40,317 nt of DNA from Chitinophagaceae bacterium. GTDB taxonomy: Bacteria; Bacteroidota; Bacteroidia; Chitinophagales; Chitinophagaceae. The stretch is taken from positions 1 to 40,317 of the forward strand of contig CANGIT010000020.1 in NCBI GenBank assembly GCA_947454155.1. The letters are read 5' to 3'. Position numbers and translations under genes: made by a program. Below, piece after piece: positions 16,689-24,630 of this stretch. Every line of letters starts with the position of its first letter. Positions within the stretch are counted from its first letter, which is position 1. A model generated the notes under the pieces. It was given only the letters and a program-made list of their open reading frames with translations, was not told the DNA's origin and made no database searches.

Positions 16689-16766
16689 TATTTGTTAGCT
16701 ATTTAAAAGGATGGAGATCAAATGGCAGGTTATCAAAATCATACCGAAATATTCACTTCCAATCCT

Positions 16767-16774
16767 TAATTTTG
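16767..16774 (+). promoter_or_regulatory. -7 box of the 16.8 kb lipoprotein operon
   Basis: TAATTTTG is an exact TAnnTTTG match 16 nt before the ATG at 16791, which implies a leader of about 10 nt. Confidence 0.6.
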
Positions 16775-16790
16775 AAGACAATCATTTGCC

Positions 16791-17252
16791 ATGCGTTATG
16801 CATTCCTGATATTACTGGCCGCAATCATTTTTTCTTCCTGCAAAAAAAGCGGGTTTGACACCATTCCTCATATCACTTTCAATTCACTGAGTCCGGGTTC
16901 ATGGCAGAGTACCAGTACTGCAATCAATGGTCCCTGGCTGAAATTTCAGCTCAATGATGCCGAAGGCGATTTCGGATTTCAGGATACCAGCGTTTCCTAT
17001 GTTTTCGTAAAAAGATTTTCTTCGGGCTTGAGCACCGTGGATTCCTTCTCTTTTCCATTCCCCAACTTACCCATTGCCGATAAGAAAAATCTGGATGTGG
17101 AAGTGACCGTAGATCTCAACTTCGCCTTGCCGCCCAGAGCCATGAGGCCTCGTGTGGATACGCTTTATTATGAATTTTATGTGAAGGATTTTGCCGGTAA
17201 CAAAAGCAATGTGTTGCGCAATCCCGAACCTTTTTACTACATCACGCCTTGA
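16791..17252 (+). CDS. small lipoprotein, unknown function
   Basis: The 153 residues begin with a signal peptide and lipobox FSSC (Cys17), followed by KKS. The mature part is beta-rich with segments such as FQLNDAEGDFGF and YYEFYVKDFAGNKSN, which recall Ig-like or cadherin-like strands with acidic loops. I do not recognise a named family. The stop overlaps the next start (TGATG), so the two genes are translationally coupled. The downstream protein is a polytopic membrane protein. Confidence 0.75.
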   Translation: MRYAFLILLAAIIFSSCKKSGFDTIPHITFNSLSPGSWQSTSTAINGPWLKFQLNDAEGDFGFQDTSVSYVFVKRFSSGLSTVDSFSFPFPNLPIADKKNLDVEVTVDLNFALPPRAMRPRVDTLYYEFYVKDFAGNKSNVLRNPEPFYYITP

Positions 17253-18037
17253 TGCGCTGGCTGAAGTACATACTCCGGCACTCTTTTTTTGTAGCACTTT
17301 GTGCCAGTGGACTTACCTTCTATACTTATTTGCTTTTACAAATACCGGTAAACAGCGCTGTTTGCGGATTGGTTTTCTTTTTAACACTTGGAGCGTATAA
17401 TTTCTACTGGACTTTTTCCTTGCTGCTCAATGATCGACAGCGAAAAACAAAATCATCATTTTCCGACTATGCAGGTCATCTTATTCTCATCATCCTTTCG
17501 GCCGTAGCTATCCTCGATTTAATCTGGTTCAGACCAGGACTGATAAAAATATTAATGATCCCTTTTTTTTCCACACTTGCCTATTGTTTCTTGTTGTTAA
17601 AAAATTCGTATCGAATCAAACCGGGCTTCATTGTCATCAAATCAGTTCTCTTGGCATTGACCTGGACTTTCACCACAGCATTGATACCCATGCAGTCGCT
17701 GGATAATGCTTTTAAATTGAATGCTTTGTTGATTTTGGGTACGCGCTTTATTTTGTTGCTGATGATTTGTATAATTTTTGAAATCAAAGATGTGTATTCT
17801 GTCCGATCATTCAGTAAATTATTGTGGTTGCTGATGTTGGTCCTGTTGATTTTACATGCAGGCCTGGCCTTGATGCTGGATAAAATGAATTTCTTTATCA
17901 TGTGCAGCACGGGCGCTATCGCCTATTTGTTATACCTGCTTTCCGTCAGCAAGAAGCGGGGATATCTGTTTTATTATTTAATCGTCGACGGTCTCATGTT
18001 ATTGATGAGTATTGCCGGATATTTGGCAACTATTTAG
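17252..18037 (+). CDS. polytopic UbiA-like membrane protein
   Basis: The product has about 261 residues with some eight hydrophobic helices. Two sequence points recall the UbiA prenyltransferase superfamily as found in Bacteroidota: a polar LNDRQRK loop after the second helix, and FEIKD in the middle. UbiA enzymes carry two Asp-rich motifs; here neither is complete, so catalytic activity is doubtful. The ATG at 17252 overlaps the previous stop by one base. A TTG at 17249 is also in frame. The M42 peptidase gene follows by 25 nt. Confidence 0.7.
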   Translation: MRWLKYILRHSFFVALCASGLTFYTYLLLQIPVNSAVCGLVFFLTLGAYNFYWTFSLLLNDRQRKTKSSFSDYAGHLILIILSAVAILDLIWFRPGLIKILMIPFFSTLAYCFLLLKNSYRIKPGFIVIKSVLLALTWTFTTALIPMQSLDNAFKLNALLILGTRFILLLMICIIFEIKDVYSVRSFSKLLWLLMLVLLILHAGLALMLDKMNFFIMCSTGAIAYLLYLLSVSKKRGYLFYYLIVDGLMLLMSIAGYLATI

Positions 18038-18062
18038 TTAATTTGTTCAATAAAATTTTACC

Positions 18063-19172
18063 ATGGCAAAAGCAGCAAAGAAAAAATCAATCGTCAGTGA
18101 AAACGGATACGATTTTCTGAAAAAATATATCAACAATCCATCGCCTACAGGCTTTGAAAGCAGCGGACAAAAACTTTGGCTCAATTATATCAAGCCATTT
18201 GTAGATGATACCATCACCGATCCTTATGGCACTGCGGTGGGCATCATCAATCCCGGTGCTTCTTTCAAAGTGGTGATTGAAGCCCATGCCGATGAAATCA
18301 GCTGGTTCGTCAATTATATTTCGCCCGAAGGTTTGATTTATCTGAAAAGAAACGGCGGCGTCGATCACCAGATCGCACCATCGATGCGTGTATGGATTCA
18401 TGGTAAAAAAGGTCCGGTGAAAGCGGTTTTCGGCTGGCCGGCCATTCATACCCGTTTAAGCAATAATGATGCGAAAGAGCCTCAACCCAAAGTGGATAAC
18501 CTGTTTCTGGATTGTGGTGCAAGAAGTAAAAAAGAAGTGGAGGCGTTGGGTATCCATATCGGTGCCGTGGCTACCTACGTGGAAGGATATGAAGAACTGG
18601 CGCATGGCCATCTGATTGGAAGGGCTTTCGACAACCGCATCGGTGGGTTCATGATTGCCGAAGTAGCTCGCTTGTTGAAAGAGAACAAAAAGAAACTTCC
18701 TTACGCTTTGTATGTGGTGAATGCGGTGCAAGAAGAAATCGGACTCCGAGGGGCCGAAATGATTGCCCGTCGCATCAAGCCCGATGTGGCCATCATCACT
18801 GATGTTACGCATGACAGCACCACGCCGATGATCAACAAGATCATTGAAGGTGAATGCAAATGCGGAAACGGTCCATCACTTTGTTACGGCCCGGCAGTAC
18901 ACAATAAACTGCTCGATCTGGTACAAAAAGTAGGAGAGAAGTCGAAGATTCCTTTCCAATTGCGTGCCATCAGCAGAAGCACCGGCACAGACACCGATTC
19001 TTTCGCTTACGCCAATGATGGCTGCCCTTCGGTGTTGATTTCCATTCCACTGCGTTATATGCACACCACCGTGGAAATGATTCACAAAGATGATATCGAG
19101 AATACCATCAGGCTGATGTATGAAACTTTGTTGACCCTTACGCCCAAAACCAACCTGAGTTATTTCTCATAA
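18063..19172 (+). CDS. M42 family metallo-aminopeptidase
   Basis: M42 enzymes are cytoplasmic, two-metal aminopeptidases that form large tetrahedral assemblies. The 369 residues show the ligand set in order: His75 and Asp77 in EAHADEIS, Asp in AFDNRIGG, Glu-Glu in QEEIGLRG, Asp in ITDVTHD, and His in MHTTVEM near the end. The first ten residues are Lys/Ala-rich and probably disordered. No signal peptide. Substrate (glutamyl or other N-termini) cannot be fixed from sequence. A strong terminator follows. Confidence 0.95.
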   Translation: MAKAAKKKSIVSENGYDFLKKYINNPSPTGFESSGQKLWLNYIKPFVDDTITDPYGTAVGIINPGASFKVVIEAHADEISWFVNYISPEGLIYLKRNGGVDHQIAPSMRVWIHGKKGPVKAVFGWPAIHTRLSNNDAKEPQPKVDNLFLDCGARSKKEVEALGIHIGAVATYVEGYEELAHGHLIGRAFDNRIGGFMIAEVARLLKENKKKLPYALYVVNAVQEEIGLRGAEMIARRIKPDVAIITDVTHDSTTPMINKIIEGECKCGNGPSLCYGPAVHNKLLDLVQKVGEKSKIPFQLRAISRSTGTDTDSFAYANDGCPSVLISIPLRYMHTTVEMIHKDDIENTIRLMYETLLTLTPKTNLSYFS

Positions 19173-19198
19173 GCGGTTCGTGTTCACATAAATGATTT

Positions 19199-19243
19199 AG
19201 CTTCGTGTCTTCGGATGATTGTCCGTGTGTCACGAAGCTTTTT
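19199..19243 (+). terminator. terminator after the M42 peptidase gene
   Basis: AGCTTCGTG (19199-19207) pairs with CACGAAGCT (19231-19239), followed by a T-run. The loop can form an inner CGGA/TCCG stem. The CTTCGTG words resemble the 76-bp repeat at the window end, perhaps by chance. Confidence 0.85.
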
Positions 19244-19262
19244 ACTTTTAAAAATTTTCATT

Positions 19263-19739
19263 TTGGAAAGCCGTTTTGAAAAATTCCTGCGATTGTTTGG
19301 CATGCTGTTCCTCTCCCTGATTGGAGGCATCGTGTTCGTCGCATTGCTGATGATGTTGGTAAGACTGATGTTTGGCGTGCTTGACAGCATGTCGTGGTTC
19401 TCTTATTTTTATTTGAGTGCGATGTTGCTGCTTCCTTCTTTGTTTTTTATTACAGTATTTGGTTATTATTTCAAAAGAACAAAGGCGCATCCATCGGTTG
19501 TGGCCCGCTGGATTTCTTATGTCATCTTTACCACGGCCATACTTACGTGGATTACAGTGTTGGTGATGGATACACTGTCGCTCATGCATACAGGCTCGCC
19601 GGAAATCACCAAATACAATAGCTACAATCTCTTGTTGCTGACAGGCAACATAGGCCTTATTTTTTTTGTTGGCGTTTTGCAGGCATTGACTACAGAGAAG
19701 GAAAAAGACTGGATGGAAAAACATGCCGAAAAAAAATGA
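19263..19739 (+). CDS. small polytopic membrane protein, unknown function
   Basis: Four hydrophobic helices span most of the product, at roughly residues 12-38, 45-70, 78-104 and 115-140. A charged tail of EKEKDWMEKHAEKK follows. The frame is open from an ATG at 19215, but that ATG lies inside the loop of the preceding terminator, so a TTG at 19263 (ESRFEKFLRL follows) or a later ATG is more likely. I recognise no family. It ends exactly at the start of a hairpin shared as terminator with lon, which converges on it. Confidence 0.65.
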   Translation: MESRFEKFLRLFGMLFLSLIGGIVFVALLMMLVRLMFGVLDSMSWFSYFYLSAMLLLPSLFFITVFGYYFKRTKAHPSVVARWISYVIFTTAILTWITVLVMDTLSLMHTGSPEITKYNSYNLLLLTGNIGLIFFVGVLQALTTEKEKDWMEKHAEKK

Positions 19740-19761
19740 TGACCAGTTTAGCCGGTCATCA
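19729..19761 (-). terminator. terminator of lon, possibly bidirectional
   Basis: TGATGACC (19737-19744) pairs with GGTCATCA (19754-19761). On the minus strand an eight-base T-tract (19736-19729) follows, giving a classic terminator for lon. The stem overlaps the stop codon of the plus-strand gene. Confidence 0.85.
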
Positions 19762-19789
19762 TTATTATCAACAATTTTATAGCGTTCAT

Positions 19790-22186
19790 TTAAAGCAACG
19801 CCAGTTCCAGCACCTGATGCATTGTTTTCACATAATGGAAACTGATGCCGTTGATGAATTTAGGATTGATTTCTTCCACATCTTTTTGGTTTTGCCAGCA
19901 CATGATGATTTCTCTGATGCCGGATCTTTTGGCGGCCAGTACTTTTTCTTTGATGCCACCTACCGGTAACACCTGTCCGCGCAATGTGATTTCGCCGGTC
20001 ATGGCCAGGTAGGGTTTTATTTTCCTTCCGGTGAATGCGCTGCTGAGTGCGGTCATCATGGTGATGCCTGCACTGGGGCCATCTTTGGGCACAGCTCCTT
20101 CGGGAATATGGATGTGGACGTTTTTGGTGTTAAACAAACTGGGGTCGATGCCGATTTTTTTGGCGTTGGTCTGTATCCAGGTAAAGGCGGTGGTGGCGCT
20201 TTCTTTCATCACATTGCCCAAATTGCCGGTGAGTTTCAATTCGCCTTTGCCTTCGCTGGTTTGTGCTTCAATGAACAGGATGTCTCCACCTACGTATGTC
20301 CAGGCAAGACCTACGGCCACACCGGGCAGATTGGCCATTTTATAGAGCTCAGGATTGAACTTCGATTTGCCCAATATCTTTTCGATATCGGCATTGGTAA
20401 CCGTGGGTTTTACTTTCCCTTTTACCACTAATTCTTTGGCCTGGTAACGCATGATACTGGCCAGCACGCGGTCCAGCTCGCGCACACCGCTTTCGCGTGT
20501 GTATTCGGCGATTACTTTTTCCAGCACATTGTCGCTGATTTTAAATTGACTGTCTTTCAGCCCATGCATTTCTTTTTGTTTGGGGATCAGATGTCGTTTG
20601 GCGATTTCAATTTTTTCTTCGATGGCATAACCGCTCAGGTCAATAATTTCCAAACGGTCTCTCAGCGCGGGTTGTATGGTGCTGAGGTCGTTGGCGGTAG
20701 CAATGAACAATACCTTGCTCAGGTCGTATTCGAGTTCGAGGTAGTTGTCGTAAAAAGATTGGTTTTGTTCGGGGTCCAGTACTTCCAGCAAAGCAGAAGA
20801 GGGGTCTGTACGATGGTCGGCGCCCACTTTGTCTATCTCGTCGAGAATCATCACGGGATTGCTGGTTTTCACTTTGCGTATCGATTGGATGATTCTGCCG
20901 GGCATGGCACCGATATAGGTTTTACGATGTCCACGGATTTCACTTTCGTCGTGCAATCCGCCCAAGCTCAAGCGTACATATTTTCTGTTGATGGCCGTAG
21001 CGATGCTTTTGCCGAGTGAGGTTTTACCGATGCCCGGAGGTCCGATGAAGCAAAGAATCGGACTTTTCATGTCTCCCTTCAATTTAAGTACTGCCAGATA
21101 TTCCAAGATGCGGTCTTTGATTTTATCCATGCCATAATGGTCGTGGTCCAATACTTTTTTTGCTTTCTTCAGATCGTAGGAATCTGTAGTGTATTCATTC
21201 CAGGGAAGGTCGAGCATGAGGTCGGTATGATTGTAAATTACCGAGTAGTCGGGTGTGGAAGGGTGCATTCTTTCCAACTTTTCCACGTTTTTGTCGAACA
21301 TTTCCTTGGCAGCCTTGCTCCATTTTTTGGATTCGGCTTTCTTCATCATTTCCTTTACTTCCGCTGCATTTTCACCACCCAATTCATCTTTGATCGCTTT
21401 CAGCTGTTGTTGCAGGAAATAATCACGTTGTTGCTTATCGAGTTCGGCACGCGTTTTATTGGTGACCTTATTCTTCAGTTCGGCGTATTGCAACTCGGTG
21501 TGCATCAGGTTCATCAGCAACTCGCCGCGTTCCCTGATGTTGTTGATTTCGAGCAGTTGTTGTTTTTGCTTGATGTCGGCGTTCAGGTTACTGCTAACAA
21601 AGTGAATGAGGAACGAGGGGTTCTCAATGTTTTTTAGAATGATGGCCGCTTCGCTGGGCAAGTTGGGGGAAAGTCCTACAATTTGAGAGGCGAGGTCTTT
21701 GATGCTGCTCACCATGGCATTAAAATCGGGATCTGTTTTAAAAGGTTCCTCTTCCAATAAACTGATGTTGGCTTTGAAATAAGGATCTTCAGCCGTCACT
21801 TGTTCAATTCTGAATCTTTTTTTGCCTTGTATGATGATGGTAGTTCCGCCATCCGGCATTTTGATCAGTTTTACAATTTTAGCTACAGTGCCTATGGCTT
21901 CAAGATCTGATGGAGAAGGTTCTTCAATGCTGCTGTCTTTTTGCGCCACAACACCCACCAATTTGTCAGTTTTGTAAGCTTCAGTTACCGCCTTGATGCT
22001 CTTGTCTCGGCCTACAGTGATCGGAATCACCACGCCGGGAAAAAGAACTGTATTTCTTAAAGGTAATATCGGAAGTTCGTTTGGAATGTCTGATGTGTCT
22101 GCATTGGCATCATCTTCACTAAGCGGAATGATAGGCATGAATTCCATTTCATCTTCACCGCTTTGCATAAACAGGTTTGTATTCAT
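19790..22186 (-). CDS. lon: ATP-dependent protease Lon
   Basis: Lon is the hexameric cytoplasmic AAA+ protease for damaged and regulatory proteins. The 798 residues have an acidic leader to about 35, then the LON substrate-binding domain starting at ELPILPLRNTVLFPG. A coiled region leads into the AAA+ module with Walker A GPPGIGKTS and Walker B MILDEIDK. The protease domain has catalytic Ser705 in KDGPSAG and Lys748 in GGIKEK, spaced 43 residues as in E. coli Lon. Length is usual for LonA. It is divergent from the CCA enzyme gene and has its own -7 box. Confidence 0.97.
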   Translation of the reverse strand: MNTNLFMQSGEDEMEFMPIIPLSEDDANADTSDIPNELPILPLRNTVLFPGVVIPITVGRDKSIKAVTEAYKTDKLVGVVAQKDSSIEEPSPSDLEAIGTVAKIVKLIKMPDGGTTIIIQGKKRFRIEQVTAEDPYFKANISLLEEEPFKTDPDFNAMVSSIKDLASQIVGLSPNLPSEAAIILKNIENPSFLIHFVSSNLNADIKQKQQLLEINNIRERGELLMNLMHTELQYAELKNKVTNKTRAELDKQQRDYFLQQQLKAIKDELGGENAAEVKEMMKKAESKKWSKAAKEMFDKNVEKLERMHPSTPDYSVIYNHTDLMLDLPWNEYTTDSYDLKKAKKVLDHDHYGMDKIKDRILEYLAVLKLKGDMKSPILCFIGPPGIGKTSLGKSIATAINRKYVRLSLGGLHDESEIRGHRKTYIGAMPGRIIQSIRKVKTSNPVMILDEIDKVGADHRTDPSSALLEVLDPEQNQSFYDNYLELEYDLSKVLFIATANDLSTIQPALRDRLEIIDLSGYAIEEKIEIAKRHLIPKQKEMHGLKDSQFKISDNVLEKVIAEYTRESGVRELDRVLASIMRYQAKELVVKGKVKPTVTNADIEKILGKSKFNPELYKMANLPGVAVGLAWTYVGGDILFIEAQTSEGKGELKLTGNLGNVMKESATTAFTWIQTNAKKIGIDPSLFNTKNVHIHIPEGAVPKDGPSAGITMMTALSSAFTGRKIKPYLAMTGEITLRGQVLPVGGIKEKVLAAKRSGIREIIMCWQNQKDVEEINPKFINGISFHYVKTMHQVLELALL

Positions 22187-22213
22187 AATAATTTAGTCAA
22201 CAGGACAATTTGT

Positions 22214-22221
22214 CAAAATTA
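22214..22221 (-). promoter_or_regulatory. -7 box of lon
   Basis: On the minus strand TAATTTTG is an exact TAnnTTTG match, 27 nt before the lon ATG. No heat-shock operator was recognised. Confidence 0.55.
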
Positions 22222-22400
22222 GGGCTAATCTTCCTGATTTTTTTAATGAAACGTATATAGTTCAATTTTAGTGCCATGGAATTGATGGGCAAAAAGATTT
22301 AAACGGTTAAGTGAAAATTCCTTCTTCGATAAATGTAAACATTGCAAATCTTTCGCTAACAAACAACGCCTGCTTCAACGCATAATCTCCCCGAAACCTC

Positions 22401-22408
22401 TATTTTTG
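22401..22408 (+). promoter_or_regulatory. -7 box of the CCA enzyme gene, implying a leaderless mRNA
   Basis: TATTTTTG is an exact match and ends six bases before the ATG at 22415. Transcription would begin at or next to the start codon. The alternative in-frame TTG at 22406 lies inside the box and is therefore unlikely to be the start. Confidence 0.6.
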
Positions 22409-22414
22409 CAGCCC

Positions 22415-23863
22415 ATGCAAATACCGCTTTCACCATATGAACAAATGATTTTTGCCAAAATTGGAAAGTCGGCTACTGCTTTGGGAGTTGAGACATATGT
22501 TGTAGGAGGATTTGTACGTGACAAGCTACTGAAAAGACCTACAAAAGATATCGATGTGGTTTGCATTGGTGATGGTATCGCTTTGGCGCATGAGGTAGCG
22601 GCTCAATTCAGGCCCCATCCGCATGTGAGCTTTTTCAAAAACTTCGGTACGGCCCAGATAAAGGTGAAAGATCCTGAGTCTTCAGGTGATGAAGAGGCTT
22701 TTATTGAAATCGAATTCGTGGGCGCCCGAAAAGAAAGTTACAATTACGACAGCAGGAATCCGAAGGTGGAAGCCGGTACCTTGCAGGATGATCAGAACAG
22801 AAGAGATTTCACCATCAACGCCATGGCGGTGAGTTTGAATCAAGATAATTACGGCGAGTTGCTTGATCCCTTCAATGGAATGGAAGATCTTGCCAACAAA
22901 ATCGTCAGAACTCCGCTACATCCCGAAGAGACTTTCAGCGACGATCCATTGCGTATGATGCGTGCGATCCGTTTTGCTACGCAATTGAATTTTTCAATGG
23001 AGGAAAAAACGCTAAAAGCCATTTCCACCATTGCCGGTCGCATTAAAATCATCAGTGGCGAAAGAATCGCCGATGAGCTGAACAAGATTTTACTGTCGCC
23101 CAAACCTTCCATCGGTTTTGATCATTTATATCAAACAGGTTTGCTTCAACTTATTTTTCCTCAGATGACCGCACTGGCCGGTGCAGAATACATCGATGGC
23201 AAAGGGCATAAAGACAATTTTTATCACACACTGCAAGTGGTAGACAATGTGGCCATGGAAAGCAACGACCTCTGGCTGCGATGGGCCGCAGTTTTGCATG
23301 ATATTGCCAAGCCCGCCACCAAGAAATTTGAAGAAGGACATGGCTGGACTTTCCATGGCCATGAAGTGGTGGGAGGAAGAATGGTGCCTAAGATTTTCAC
23401 TCAGCTCAAACTACCTCAGAATGAAAAGATGAAATTTGTCAGAAAGCTGGTGGAACTTCATCTCAGGCCCATCAGTCTGACCAAAGAAAACATAACTGAC
23501 TCTGCTGTACGCCGCTTGATATTTGATGCCGGTGAAGATCTAGAGTCGCTGTTTATCTTATGCAAAGCCGACATCACCTCAAAAAACCAAGCCAAGGTAA
23601 AAAGATATTTGGCCAATTTTGAACTGGTTTTGCAACGATGTGCCGAGGTGGAAGAAAAAGACCATATCCGCAATTGGCAGCCGCCGGTAACCGGCGAAAT
23701 GATCATGGAATATTTCAGTCTGCAGCCTTCACGAGCTGTAGGCGATATCAAGAAAGCCATACGCGAAGCTATCCTCGACGGCATTATTCCCAACGAATAC
23801 GAAGCGGCATTTGCATTTATGGTGGAGAAAGGGAAGGAGATGGGGTTGGAGCAAGTGGGGTAG
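22415..23863 (+). CDS. CCA tRNA nucleotidyltransferase with HD domain
   Basis: This enzyme adds CCA to tRNA 3' ends, which fits the local tRNA-Lys gene that lacks an encoded CCA. The head domain shows VVGGFVRD (the G-G-x-R-D motif), KDIDVV (metal-binding D-x-D), RRDFTINAMA and a DPLRMMRAIRFA motif. Next comes an HD phosphohydrolase domain with LHDIAKP and HGHE. From ATG 22415 the length is 482 residues, usual for HD-containing CCA or poly(A) polymerase-family enzymes of Bacteroidota. The start is chosen because the upstream TTG lies in the promoter. A pure poly(A) polymerase is less likely. Confidence 0.92.
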   Translation: MQIPLSPYEQMIFAKIGKSATALGVETYVVGGFVRDKLLKRPTKDIDVVCIGDGIALAHEVAAQFRPHPHVSFFKNFGTAQIKVKDPESSGDEEAFIEIEFVGARKESYNYDSRNPKVEAGTLQDDQNRRDFTINAMAVSLNQDNYGELLDPFNGMEDLANKIVRTPLHPEETFSDDPLRMMRAIRFATQLNFSMEEKTLKAISTIAGRIKIISGERIADELNKILLSPKPSIGFDHLYQTGLLQLIFPQMTALAGAEYIDGKGHKDNFYHTLQVVDNVAMESNDLWLRWAAVLHDIAKPATKKFEEGHGWTFHGHEVVGGRMVPKIFTQLKLPQNEKMKFVRKLVELHLRPISLTKENITDSAVRRLIFDAGEDLESLFILCKADITSKNQAKVKRYLANFELVLQRCAEVEEKDHIRNWQPPVTGEMIMEYFSLQPSRAVGDIKKAIREAILDGIIPNEYEAAFAFMVEKGKEMGLEQVG

Positions 23864-23889
23864 CATGTAAAATGAATAAAAGCAAACAA

Positions 23890-24008
23890 TCCAACCACAA
23901 ACATTCAAACCTGCTTACCGGCAGGCGGGCAACAAACCTTCAAACAAAAAATTCCAAATTCCAAATTCCAAATTACAAATCCCAAACCCCCAATCATAAA
24001 CCCAAACA
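23890..24008. repeat. CAAA-heptamer tract with a GC-rich hairpin insert
   Basis: Degenerate CAAAC/CAAAT words recur throughout. At 23955, 23962, 23969, 23976 and 23983 the CAAA is in strict 7-nt register. Inside the tract, CCTGC (23910-23914) and GCAGG (23921-23925) form a 5-bp stem around TTACCG, a GC-rich island in AT-rich sequence. The tract ends in CCAAACAT, six bases before a -7 box. Confidence 0.85.
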
Positions 24009-24015
24009 TTTTTTC

Positions 24016-24023
24016 TATATTTG
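24016..24023 (+). promoter_or_regulatory. -7 box of the PRiA4_ORF3-like gene
   Basis: TATATTTG is an exact TAnnTTTG match and lies only four bases before the ATG at 24028. The transcript should begin at or within the start codon, so the mRNA is probably leaderless. Confidence 0.65.
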
Positions 24024-24027
24024 AAAT

Positions 24028-24606
24028 ATGGCAATATTAAAATTCAGAGTATACTGGGAAGAGGATGAAGGTGTTTACAGAGACATCGTTATCAAGCATC
24101 AGCAAACCTTTAATGATTTGCATTTGGCAATCTTAAAAAGTTACGAATTCGACAGCAAACATCAGGCTACATTTTACAAAAGCAATGATGCCTGGCAATC
24201 GGGTCGTGAAATAACTTTTGAAAAATATGATAAGGCTTACAAAGTAGAGCCACTGCTGATGGCAGAGGTGAATATCGGTAGTCAAATCGCCGATCCCAAT
24301 CAGAAATTCATTTATGAATACGATTTTGCCAAAGGCTGGAAATTTCTGATAGAGCTTATCAATGTAGATAAAGAAGAAAATAAGAAACTTGATTATCCTT
24401 CTTGTGTGCGCATAGAAGGATTAGGCCCTTCTCAATATGGTACCAAAGGGCTCATCGATAGTCGTTTGGCGGAAATTGAAGAGAAATACGACCTCAAACC
24501 CGATGCACTTAGCGATGGCTTTGGCGAAGAAGGTGAGGAGGAAGACAGCGAAGCTGCAGAGGAAGAAACTTCAGCCGATGAAGGTGCCGATGATTATGGT
24601 TTTTAA
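24028..24606 (+). CDS. PRiA4_ORF3-like (plasmid pRiA4b ORF-3) family protein
   Basis: The first 160 of 192 residues match the PRiA4_ORF3-like family. It opens with an ILKFRVYWE strand, then an FNDLHLAILKSYEFD helix, FIYEYDFAKGWKFLIEL in the middle, and a YPSCVRIEGLGP segment. The family is widespread in chromosomes and sometimes sits in mobile elements; its function is unknown. Residues about 165-192 are a strongly acidic Glu/Asp/Ala tail. Nothing around it (CCA enzyme, miaA) looks mobile, although a heptamer tract abuts its promoter. miaA begins 24 nt later. Confidence 0.88.
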   Translation: MAILKFRVYWEEDEGVYRDIVIKHQQTFNDLHLAILKSYEFDSKHQATFYKSNDAWQSGREITFEKYDKAYKVEPLLMAEVNIGSQIADPNQKFIYEYDFAKGWKFLIELINVDKEENKKLDYPSCVRIEGLGPSQYGTKGLIDSRLAEIEEKYDLKPDALSDGFGEEGEEEDSEAAEEETSADEGADDYGF

Positions 24607-24630
24607 TATTCAAGTACAGTTCTCCCTCCA

